This document shows positions 31,923-40,336 of a stretch of 64,000 bases of DNA, one piece after another; the first letter of the stretch is position 1; every line of letters starts with the position of its first letter. The translations under genes were made by a program, and so were the position numbers. The notes beneath the pieces were generated by a model that ran no database searches, had not been told where the DNA came from, and worked only from the letters and a program-made list of their open reading frames with translations. This stretch comes from QHXW01 sp963752965 (GTDB lineage: Bacteria; Acidobacteriota; Terriglobia; Bryobacterales; Bryobacteraceae), in NCBI GenBank assembly GCA_963752965.1, contig CAVWAJ010000016.1, positions 372,001-436,000 of the forward strand, in the 5' to 3' direction.

Positions 31923-34900
31923 CTAGAACGATAGATGCAGCGATAGTTGCAAGAAGCGCGAGCTGCCAATGGTGTGCTGGATCATCCCCAGACTTCCCTT
32001 GGGCGGAATCGAGGGCGGCCCAGAATAGTTGGGGAAGAAGTCCACGTCGTTGTTGGGCGTGTCAAAGTCCGGCTGGTTGAAAACATTGAACGCATCAAAG
32101 TTGAACCGCAGCCGGTAACGCTCCCTAATCGTGAACGTCTTGCCAATCGTCATATCGAAGCGCTTTTGGAACGGACCGCGGAAAGTGTTGCGTCCCGTAT
32201 TTCCGTAGAGTGATTCGTAAAGGTCACAGCCGGTTGCATCGCAAGGAGGAACTCCGCTCTGGCCCGGTGCAAGAAACGGCGGGAAGAAATCATTTTCGTT
32301 GAGCACCGGTTTCCCCGCGTTAACACCAGTCGTTCCCTGAAGCTGCGCCTGTGAGTTGGTGATGCCAGGTTTGAGCGGCACAATCGGGTTGGTGATGTAA
32401 TCCGAGGTGCCGTAATACAAGCTTCCCACGGAACCGGAGTAATCGTAGACGCTGTAAGGCTGGCCGCTCTGCAGCACGGTCTGTCCGCCGATGATCCAGC
32501 CATTCACGAAGTTGCTCAGGGCCCGGTTAGACGTCAGCTTGGGTATCGTGTAGCTGTAGTTGATCAAGAAGACGTGCGTCTGATCGAAATCCGCCGAGCC
32601 ATAGTTGGACCGTGGAACCAGAGGGTTGTTTCCCGTGAAGAATAAGCCCAGCCCGCTTTGCTCATCCAGAGCGTGCGACCACGTGTAAGTGCCCGTGAAT
32701 TGAAGCCCGTTCGAGAGCCGCTTGCGAACCTGTAACTGCAGAGCGCTATAGTTCGAAATGCCTTCCGCGCTGAACAGAACCGAATTCATGTCGTAGCCAA
32801 CGTAGGGCACGCGTATGGGAGCGTTTCCAGCGTACTCACTGGTGGAAACGGGCTCGAGATCCAGGTTATAGTTGGGCGAGACGCCGCCGTAGGAGTAAAT
32901 CTGTCCGTTCACCGGATGTTGGGGCGTTGCGATGAGCGGCTGATTAAACGGAATGGGCAGAATTTCGTGCTGGCCGTGGTTCCCCACATACCCCGCACTA
33001 AACAGCCAATTATTCGAAGCCTGGTACTGCACGTCGAAGGTCCAGTTCTCTGTGTATGGAAGCTTGTTGTTGATGTTGTATCCACCAAAAAGGAATGGCC
33101 CGAACAAATTACCGCCTGGATAGCTGCCGGATTCCGTCTGCGCGATATTCGGAAGCTGCCCCTGGAACGCTGCGGCGCTGCTGGCGGCCGGTGGGAATGG
33201 TGTGGTTCCAAATGGAGCCTGGAGAGTAGCGCCTTTCTGGGCGGCGATGACCGAAACGAAGGGCGGCTCCAGTGTCACGCCAAAAGGTCCATTGAATCCA
33301 CCACCTGCGCTGGGCGACAGATAACTGAAGAATTCGCCGCGGTCGTAGTAGATACCGAAGCCGGTGCGTACCGTCAGCTTCGGAAGGGGAGTCCAGGCGA
33401 ACCCAATGCGCGGAGCCAACCCCCATTGACGCTGCTTCATAAGGGTGTCACTCGCCCCCGGCGTGCCTAAGGTCTTATTGTTTCCAGCCACTTCGAGTCC
33501 GGAACCGGTAATTGTGTCCGTGGCCGCATCGTACGAATACATGCTCGCGTTGAAATCGCTTAGCCGGCCGTATTTTTCGGAAAGCGGGCCATCGAAATCC
33601 CAGCGAAGGCCCAAGGTAAGGGTCAGATTACTCCGAAGCTTGAAGTTGTCGTTCACAAACAGCCCCGCCGTATCGGAACGGTAATAGCGGCTCGCCGAAC
33701 CGTTGAAGGCGGTGGAGTTGGTGCCGCCGGTTCGTACGTTTCCTTCGACGAAATCGGTAAACGTCCTGAAGGCGATCACATCGGTGTTGGTGTTGTGATT
33801 GATGATGTTCAATTGCGTGTGGTCCACTAGTCCACCAAATGAAACCGTGTGGCGGCCCTTTACCCAATTCAGGCTGGAACTGAGTTCCCACTGATTTTGG
33901 AACATGCCGGCATTTCCGAAACTGGCCGCCTGGCCGAACTGCAGTCCTGACCCAATCGTGTTATCGGCGGTGTTGATCTCCATCTGAGGGAAGCCCGTCG
34001 CCCCCAGCAGGTTCATCCCGAATTGGCTGGGACTAAATTGCTGCGAAGTGGTCGCGTAGGCCTGTAACCGCGTGAACCCCGCGCGCTGTTCCCAAGTAAG
34101 ACTGGGTGACAGGATGACCGTGTTGTTCACGGAAAATACGTCACCTTCGCCCTGAAGCTGCTGTGGGAAACCAAGCAAGGGCTCCTGGTAACCAAATGGA
34201 TTCGCTGTGGGGTTCTTCTGGATATACAATTTCGCTCCCAGGCGGTCGCGATCGTTTACGATGTAATCCACATCAGCGATACCCTGATCCACTCTAGATT
34301 GAGCATTGGGCCCTTGCACAACCGCGTCATACCCCAGGGCTACGGCCGTATTTGCACTGAATTGCGCGCTAGGAATGAAATACTGCCCATTGGGCAGCTT
34401 GGCCTGTAGCATGGACAACGCCACAGGACTAATCTGACCGGGTGTGATCGTCGTCCCGAAGCTACTTTGAATCATGTTCACGATACCTTGCGCGGATCTG
34501 TCATTCGTCAGACCCAGCGGGACAACTGCGTCTTGCGTGGCGTTCGTCGAATCCGCGATGCGCACACCCTGATACGAGAGGAAATAGAAGAGCTTGTCTT
34601 TCTTGATAGGGCCGCCTATGGTGGCTCCGAACTGGTTGCGATTCTGGAACGGCGATGGGATTCCCGCCGCATTATAGAAAAACGGGGCTGCGTTCATCGC
34701 GCTATTCTGGAATTTTTCGTAGACCTCCCCATGCAACTCGTTGGTGCCCGATTTCGTGGTCACGAGGATGTGGGCTCCGCTGTTCGCTCCCTGCGTGGCA
34801 TCATACATCGCCGCGTTCACAGCGATTTCCTGAATTGCTTCCGCTGGCGGCGTAGGCAGAGCCTGCCCGATCGCCGCGTAAACAGAGGTACTGGTTTGGA

Positions 34901-35603
34901 TCTGGCCGCCGGGGCCGAAGTTCTCGCCTGTATTCAGCACAAACCGGTTTTCTCCCACCTGGCTCGTGGAGTTTCCATTGAACAGATTATTCGTGCCGAT
35001 CCCGTTCAGTGCAAAGCTATTGCTGGTGTCGCGCTGCCCGTTCGCGAAAATGGCCTGGTTGCCAAGTCCGGAATTTGCGCCCGATCCCTGGAGAAAATCC
35101 GCATGAACGCCGGGGCTCAGAATCGCCAGTTGCGTGAAGCTCCCCGTCCCAAGCGGTGTTTCTTCAATGGTCAATTGGTCAACCACGTAGCCGTTGGTCG
35201 TGTCCACCTGGTTCATCAGGGGCGTCGCCGTCACCTCAACCGTCGTCGCTACCGTGCCCACACGCAGGCTGCCATCCACCGTGGCTGTCCGGTCGCCGTT
35301 CACTATAACTTCGGTATGTGTCTCGGTGTCGAAGCCTTCCTTCGTGATCGTCAACCTGTATGTTCCCGCCGGAAGATTCGGAATCGAATAGGAGCCATTC
35401 CCCTGAGAGTGGGCCGTCACCTCCAGGTTGGTCCCTGCGTTACGCGCTTTCACCGTGGCACCTGGTACCGACGCGCCCGTTGAATCTTTAACTGTGCCCG
35501 TGATGGCGCCCAGAATCTGCTGGGCATCCAAAGGCTGAAAGGCCAGACACAAAACAAAAATGGCGCAAATAACTTGCCCCACCGAATGCTTATATGAACT
35601 CAT
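31923..35603 (-). CDS. TonB-dependent receptor, Oar-like, with carboxypeptidase-regulatory domain
   Basis: A 1226-residue outer-membrane protein. A signal peptide (VICAIFVLCLAFQPLDA) is followed by a carboxypeptidase-regulatory-like beta sandwich (residues ~30-115: GAITGTVKDSTGASVPGATVKARN, GSYSIPNLPAGTYRLTITKEGF). Then comes a plug domain (QLTIEETPLGTGSFTQLAILSPGV) and a beta barrel ending in an aromatic residue (LQLSLHLSF), needed for barrel insertion. Very large TonB receptors of this type are greatly expanded in Acidobacteriota and are thought to import complex substrates. The ligand is unknown. GGAGG precedes the ATG. It is single and convergent with comM. Confidence 0.92.
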   Translation of the reverse strand: MSSYKHSVGQVICAIFVLCLAFQPLDAQQILGAITGTVKDSTGASVPGATVKARNAGTNLEVTAHSQGNGSYSIPNLPAGTYRLTITKEGFDTETHTEVIVNGDRTATVDGSLRVGTVATTVEVTATPLMNQVDTTNGYVVDQLTIEETPLGTGSFTQLAILSPGVHADFLQGSGANSGLGNQAIFANGQRDTSNSFALNGIGTNNLFNGNSTSQVGENRFVLNTGENFGPGGQIQTSTSVYAAIGQALPTPPAEAIQEIAVNAAMYDATQGANSGAHILVTTKSGTNELHGEVYEKFQNSAMNAAPFFYNAAGIPSPFQNRNQFGATIGGPIKKDKLFYFLSYQGVRIADSTNATQDAVVPLGLTNDRSAQGIVNMIQSSFGTTITPGQISPVALSMLQAKLPNGQYFIPSAQFSANTAVALGYDAVVQGPNAQSRVDQGIADVDYIVNDRDRLGAKLYIQKNPTANPFGYQEPLLGFPQQLQGEGDVFSVNNTVILSPSLTWEQRAGFTRLQAYATTSQQFSPSQFGMNLLGATGFPQMEINTADNTIGSGLQFGQAASFGNAGMFQNQWELSSSLNWVKGRHTVSFGGLVDHTQLNIINHNTNTDVIAFRTFTDFVEGNVRTGGTNSTAFNGSASRYYRSDTAGLFVNDNFKLRSNLTLTLGLRWDFDGPLSEKYGRLSDFNASMYSYDAATDTITGSGLEVAGNNKTLGTPGASDTLMKQRQWGLAPRIGFAWTPLPKLTVRTGFGIYYDRGEFFSYLSPSAGGGFNGPFGVTLEPPFVSVIAAQKGATLQAPFGTTPFPPAASSAAAFQGQLPNIAQTESGSYPGGNLFGPFLFGGYNINNKLPYTENWTFDVQYQASNNWLFSAGYVGNHGQHEILPIPFNQPLIATPQHPVNGQIYSYGGVSPNYNLDLEPVSTSEYAGNAPIRVPYVGYDMNSVLFSAEGISNYSALQLQVRKRLSNGLQFTGTYTWSHALDEQSGLGLFFTGNNPLVPRSNYGSADFDQTHVFLINYSYTIPKLTSNRALSNFVNGWIIGGQTVLQSGQPYSVYDYSGSVGSLYYGTSDYITNPIVPLKPGITNSQAQLQGTTGVNAGKPVLNENDFFPPFLAPGQSGVPPCDATGCDLYESLYGNTGRNTFRGPFQKRFDMTIGKTFTIRERYRLRFNFDAFNVFNQPDFDTPNNDVDFFPNYSGPPSIPPKGSLGMIQHTIGSSRFLQLSLHLSF

Positions 35604-35986
35604 TAAAGACTTTCCTCCATCGTCTTAGATTTAGAGACTTGCAAGCCCGCCTCCGCCTGGAAGAATTCTGACTGCGCGAGTAAGCGAGGCTCCGGTGACG
35701 CGGCTGGCCTCGCGAACAGACCTCTTCTTATGGCCATCGCTTCCGGCGAGTCACACGACCACGCTGCGCCGGCCCTGCCACCGAATGAAACACGACCCCG
35801 GAACGCTGATGGTAGGTCAGAAATGTTATCGCGGAATGAAGGTAAGGTCAAGGTTCGGTTAATTTACCTGAGCGATTTCCCTTTTCGTGACCCGAATGTC
35901 GCAGGAATTTTGCGTGCTGTCCTGTACGGTTGCCATGGCGGAGCCACAGGCAGATGTATACTGTCCGGGGCTGAACACAAACTCCG
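35604..35986. other. Divergent intergenic region
   Basis: About 380 bases between the TonB-receptor gene and the enolase-superfamily gene, presumably holding both promoters. I see no convincing gene, repeat or strong operator. Short open frames on both strands lack initiation signals. Confidence 0.4.
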
Positions 35987-37249
35987 ATGATGATAACGTA
36001 TCCATTGACGAGAAGATCGTTCCTGACCGCGATGGGCGTCGGCAGTCTCTCCGCCGCCACCCGCGCCGCGATCGACAACACCGAGCCCATGAAGATTACG
36101 CGCATCGACGCCGTGACCTTCCGGAAGGACCTCCACATTGGGGGCGGCTCAGGCGGCCAGGAAGATGGCGCCGAATTCTGGTGGGTCCGGCTGCACACCG
36201 ATAAGGGCCTCATCGGTACCGGAGAAACCTATCCGTTTTCACAAGCGGAGGTCGGTGCGCTCAAAGACCACGCGGAACTGATTCTCGGAAAAGACCCCCG
36301 CGACGTGGATGCAATCTGGCGCAACCTGCACTTCGAGGGCGCGATGCGCGTCGCCGGCGGCGCCGACATGCGTGTGCTGAGCGCCGTCAATATGGCGCAG
36401 CTCGATATCCTGGGCCAGGCCTCGAACCTCCCACTATACCGGCTGCTCGGTGGCAGGACCCGCTCGCGCGTGCGCGTCTACAATACCACCACCGATTATT
36501 GGGCAATCAACGATATGAAGATGGGCCGGGATACCACGAAGATCGTGCGGTTCCTCCTCGACCTCGGCATCACCGGCATGAAGATCTACCCGTTCGAAGC
36601 CCCGGATCACTACATCTCGAACCAGGCGCTGGAGCAGGGACTGCGCTGGATCCGTGAGATTCGCGACGGCGTCGGAAACGCCATGGACATCTGCGTAGAT
36701 TGCTGGGGCCGCTTCGACTTTCCGAGCGCCATGCGCATTGCCAAGGCGCTCGAGCCATACAACATCATGTATCTGGAAGACGCCATGCTGAGCGGCAACG
36801 CCAAGGCTTATGCGCGGCTCGCGGCTGAGACCAGTGTACCCATCTGCATTAGCGAGACCTTGGCCACCCGCTACCAGTACCGTGAGTTCTTCGAGCTGAA
36901 GGCTTGCGACGTGATTATGTATGACGTTACCTGGTGCGGTGGTCCGTCCGAAGCCAAGAGAATATCTGACATGGCGGAGACGTACAGAATTCCCACCTCA
37001 CCGCACACCTGCGGCGGGCCGCTCCTCTATATCTGCTCCGCACATCTCGCAACCGTGCTCCCCGACTTCCTCATCATGGAGAGCAACTACTGGAAGTGGG
37101 CCCACCAGTACCCCTATTTCGTGAACAATGTTCCGCGGCCGAATGACGGCCACGTCACCCCGCCGGAGCTGCCAGGCATCGGCGCGGAGATCAAGCCGGA
37201 ACTCTTTCGTAGCGGCGACGCAATCGTCGAAACGGTCGCGAAGATTTAG
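35987..37249 (+). CDS. Tat-exported enolase-superfamily enzyme (mandelate racemase/muconate lactonizing type)
   Basis: A 420-residue protein with a Tat signal (TRRSFLTAMGVGSLSAATRA), then an enolase-type capping domain (MKITRIDAVTFRKDL) and a TIM barrel. Probable metal ligands are Asp in DICVDCWGRFD, Glu in IMYLEDAMLSG and Glu/Asp in ICISETLATRYQYREFFELKACDVIMYDVTWCGG. SPHTCGGPL supplies the barrel-end His. Members dehydrate or racemise sugar acids and related carboxylates. The position of the His suggests a dehydratase such as those for galactonate, but the substrate is not certain. Export by Tat implies a periplasmic role. It is convergent and abuts the S46 peptidase gene. Confidence 0.82.
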   Translation: MMITYPLTRRSFLTAMGVGSLSAATRAAIDNTEPMKITRIDAVTFRKDLHIGGGSGGQEDGAEFWWVRLHTDKGLIGTGETYPFSQAEVGALKDHAELILGKDPRDVDAIWRNLHFEGAMRVAGGADMRVLSAVNMAQLDILGQASNLPLYRLLGGRTRSRVRVYNTTTDYWAINDMKMGRDTTKIVRFLLDLGITGMKIYPFEAPDHYISNQALEQGLRWIREIRDGVGNAMDICVDCWGRFDFPSAMRIAKALEPYNIMYLEDAMLSGNAKAYARLAAETSVPICISETLATRYQYREFFELKACDVIMYDVTWCGGPSEAKRISDMAETYRIPTSPHTCGGPLLYICSAHLATVLPDFLIMESNYWKWAHQYPYFVNNVPRPNDGHVTPPELPGIGAEIKPELFRSGDAIVETVAKI

Positions 37250-39337
37250 TTACTTCGCCGCACCCGCCAGCAACTCGTCCACCAGCTTCTGCGTGCCGTA
37301 TAGCTTGCGCAGTGCTTCGGTCATCGCCGCCGTGTGCACGGCGACAGCGCGATTCTTCGCCGGATCGTAGACAAAATCGCCAACCAGGGACTCGATGTTA
37401 CCGTCGAAGATCAAGCCGACGATCTCACCTTTGCGGTTAATCACCGGCGAGCCGGAGTTGCCGCCGATGATATCGTTCGTCGTGACGAAATTCAGGGGCG
37501 TCGCCAAATCCAGCTTCTCCCGCCCTTCCAGGTAACGGGACGGCAAATAGAACGGTCCATCGAAATCGAAGCTCGTGGCGCGGTCATACAGACCGTAGAG
37601 CGTGGTCTTGTACGGCGCTTCCGTGCCGTTCATCGGATAGCCCTTCACCTGTCCATAGGACAGCCGCAGCGTAAAGGTCGCGTCGGGGTACGTTGTTTTG
37701 CCGTAGGCCGCAAACCGCGCTTTGCCAAGTTGCTCGCCGGCCCTTTGCTCCACGCTCTGGATGTTGTCTTCCACCCACTTCCTGTATGCGCGCCGCATGG
37801 GGTCTAGCTTTCGCGCCATCACGATCATCGAATCACTCGACGCATCCACCGCTGCCTGGCCGCCTTCCATCAGCTTCTTGCGCACTTCCGGATCTTCCAG
37901 CTTGCTGCCATTCACCAGTTCCGTGGCAACCTCTTTCGGCGTTCTTCCGTTCAGCACCATTTTCACGAACGGATCATCCTCTCCCACCTCGGCCCTGTCC
38001 TGATCGAGCGCGCCCGTAATCCTTGCGATCTCCATTCCTTTGTAGATGGGCGCCGGTGATGCCAACTGGAACCGCAGCGACTCAAGCTGCGCCTCGTGAT
38101 AGCCCGGGAGCCGTTCCCCGTCCGGTTTCTTGATCTCAGCCACGTACTCCACGATGGTTTTAGCTAGACCCGCGAGCTCCGAATCCGTTCCGTGGAAGAA
38201 CCGCTCGCCCGCGCGCGAAGCCATTTTCTTCTCCGCCTCGGCAGTCGCCTGCCACGCGCCGCCATAAGCCGCTTTCCATTCCGGATTCGCCGCCACTTTC
38301 GCTTGAAACTCGCCTTCCTCCTTCTCCTTCTTGCCCATCACGTTCTTGTCCAGCAGGCCCTCGTAGCGCCCCTCGTATGCCTTCCGCGAGTTTTCGAGCA
38401 TGAAAATCTGCTCGGTGGCCTGCCTGGCCTGCTCCGCCCCTTCGGCCGAATACTCTTTCAACACGGCGATCCGGCTCCGGATGAGCTTCAGGACATCGGG
38501 CTCGACAACGTCCCGTTCGAAGGCCAGTTGCGCCGTCGTATCCAGCCTCTGCGTGGACCCCGGATGGCCGGATACAAATACCAACTCGTTATTGCCCGCG
38601 CCTTTTGGATTCCATTGCAGAAATTGCTTGGTCTCTATCGGCGCGCCGTTCTCGTACACGCGAAACAGTGCCATGTCCAGGTCGTAGCGCGGATAGGTAA
38701 AGTTGTCCGGGTCTCCGCCGAAGAACGCGATCTGCTGCTCCGGCGCAAACACCAGCCGCACATCCGTGTACTTCTTGTACCGGTACAGCCAGTATTCTCC
38801 ACCTTGATAGAGCGTCACGACGTCGGACCGGAAACCGGTCTTCTGCAAGCTCTCCCGCTCAATGCCGGCGATCACCGCTTTCCTGGCCGCGAACTCTTTT
38901 TCCGGCGTCTTGGCGCCCTGCAGGGCCTCCAGCACCCTCCCGGTTACGTTCTCCATGGAGACCAGAACGTTCACTTCCAGGTCCGGCGACTTCATCTCCT
39001 CCCCCGGCGTCGCCGCATAGAAACCGTCTTTTACGTAATCCCTGCCCGCGCCCGAGTTTTTCTGCAACTGTCCCAGCGCCACGTGATGGTTCGTGAGTAC
39101 CAGGCCGTGCGGGCTCACAAAGGAGCCCGAGCCGCCGTCATTGAACCGCGCGCTCGAAAGCCGGACATGATCCAGCCACTCCGCGGTCGGTGTGAAGCCG
39201 TACCGCTCGCTGAGTTGTTTGACAGGCGGATTGTCAAACGTCCACATCCCTTCATCAGCACGTGAAAGAGCCGGATAGAGAAAGGCGCCGCACAGTAGCA
39301 ACGCCAGTGTTGCGCGATAAAACTGATTTTGATTCAT
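37250..39337 (-). CDS. S46-family dipeptidyl-peptidase (DPP7/DPP11-like)
   Basis: A 695-residue exported serine exopeptidase. The signal peptide starts at Met 39337 (YRATLALLLCGAFLYPALSRA). A chymotrypsin-like double barrel carries His in GLVLTNHHVALGQLQ, Asp in GGDPDNFTYPRYDLDMALFRVYEN and Ser in IIGGNSGSPVINRKGEIVGLIFDGN. These are the S46 triad and the conserved substrate-gate context. Such enzymes release dipeptides from peptides in the periplasm and feed amino-acid catabolism. The helical regulatory domain fills the centre. The stop codon lies directly next to the stop of the upstream convergent gene. Confidence 0.93.
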   Translation of the reverse strand: MNQNQFYRATLALLLCGAFLYPALSRADEGMWTFDNPPVKQLSERYGFTPTAEWLDHVRLSSARFNDGGSGSFVSPHGLVLTNHHVALGQLQKNSGAGRDYVKDGFYAATPGEEMKSPDLEVNVLVSMENVTGRVLEALQGAKTPEKEFAARKAVIAGIERESLQKTGFRSDVVTLYQGGEYWLYRYKKYTDVRLVFAPEQQIAFFGGDPDNFTYPRYDLDMALFRVYENGAPIETKQFLQWNPKGAGNNELVFVSGHPGSTQRLDTTAQLAFERDVVEPDVLKLIRSRIAVLKEYSAEGAEQARQATEQIFMLENSRKAYEGRYEGLLDKNVMGKKEKEEGEFQAKVAANPEWKAAYGGAWQATAEAEKKMASRAGERFFHGTDSELAGLAKTIVEYVAEIKKPDGERLPGYHEAQLESLRFQLASPAPIYKGMEIARITGALDQDRAEVGEDDPFVKMVLNGRTPKEVATELVNGSKLEDPEVRKKLMEGGQAAVDASSDSMIVMARKLDPMRRAYRKWVEDNIQSVEQRAGEQLGKARFAAYGKTTYPDATFTLRLSYGQVKGYPMNGTEAPYKTTLYGLYDRATSFDFDGPFYLPSRYLEGREKLDLATPLNFVTTNDIIGGNSGSPVINRKGEIVGLIFDGNIESLVGDFVYDPAKNRAVAVHTAAMTEALRKLYGTQKLVDELLAGAAK

Positions 39338-39403
39338 TGCTGACAATGCTCCAATTCCAATTTGACGCATGACACCACACTTCGGTTGTGACTCTTGATC
39401 ATG

Positions 39404-40249
39404 TCACAACTGCCGCAGCAGCCACCTCACGGCATTCTGCTGAATCTTCACGTACTCCGGGTTCCAAAGAGCGCTGATCAGGTGCCCTGGCGCCAGGTAG
39501 CAGACCCTGCCCTTGCCGTAGTCGTATGCCCAACCTGCCACCGCCGTCGTCCCCAGATCCTTCCACGTCTTGCCGTCTTCGTTCACGCTCTCCATCAGGA
39601 TGTACTTCGGGTCCTTCTCATACTTGACGAAGTGCTGTTCATCGGTCACCACGAAATCGCTAACGCCTCGCGTGATGGGATGGCTCTTGTTCGTGATCCT
39701 GACCTTGAATGGGCGAAGCGGTGGGTGTTCTTCGGTGACCGCGCCCAAAACATCGCGGAAATCCGCATTATGCGGGCTGATGTATGTGGTGTTGTGGTAG
39801 AAAAGTGCGCCGCCGCCTTTTTCGACAAACGCTTTCACTGCCTTGCCCTGTTCCGGCGTAATCCAGTAGACTGCGTTCCCTTCCCAATGCGGCACGGGCG
39901 GCTCGCTCACGATCCCTCGCAACCCTCCGCCCGCCTGTCCTGGGCCGTCATCCGAATATCCGTTCGGCCAGATCATCCCGTCGCGAAACACGATGAGCAG
40001 CTTGTAGTCTTTCAGATTCTTCGCGTCGAGCAAGCTCAACTCATCGGTGAAGTCAATCGAGATCCCTAACCCCCGCACGAGTGTCTTCCCTAACGCAGTC
40101 CGAATGTAATCGAGGTTGTGGTACCGGTCTCCGGCCAGCGTGAAGGCAGTAACCTGCCGAGAGCCGTAAATCGATGCGAGTGCCGGAACAGCGCCAATAA
40201 CCATCAGAGCACTGCGGCGCGAAATGTTGCGGCTTGTTTTGTCGAGCAT
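39404..40249 (-). CDS. ThuA-domain protein, probably exported
   Basis: A 281-residue protein. A Tat-like signal (ISRRSALMVIGAVPALASIYG) precedes a ThuA class-I glutamine-amidotransferase-like fold: LAGDRYHNLDYIRTALGKTL, KLLIVFRDGMIW, KAFVEKGGGALFYHNTTY, FKVRITNKSHPITRGVSDFVVTDEQHFVKYE and GWAYDYGKGRVCYLAPGHLISALWNPEYVKIQQNAVRWLL. ThuA-like proteins are common next to sugar oxidoreductases in Acidobacteriota and Planctomycetes. The reaction is not known. Start at 40249 is chosen because the longer frame adds no domain. Confidence 0.82.
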   Translation of the reverse strand: MLDKTSRNISRRSALMVIGAVPALASIYGSRQVTAFTLAGDRYHNLDYIRTALGKTLVRGLGISIDFTDELSLLDAKNLKDYKLLIVFRDGMIWPNGYSDDGPGQAGGGLRGIVSEPPVPHWEGNAVYWITPEQGKAVKAFVEKGGGALFYHNTTYISPHNADFRDVLGAVTEEHPPLRPFKVRITNKSHPITRGVSDFVVTDEQHFVKYEKDPKYILMESVNEDGKTWKDLGTTAVAGWAYDYGKGRVCYLAPGHLISALWNPEYVKIQQNAVRWLLRQL

Positions 40250-40336
40250 AAGACTCCCTACATTCTCTCTCCGCCGCGCCTCATCGCGCAGGAAGCAAAG
40301 TGGGCTCATGATAAAATCTCAGTTGACCCCCATCTG

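Noticed and set aside
34467..35483. 338-codon plus-strand ORF over the TonB receptor
   Set aside because: Antisense shadow. Basic low-complexity product.
38192..39265. 357-codon plus-strand ORF over the S46 peptidase
   Set aside because: Antisense shadow of a gene with an intact catalytic triad.
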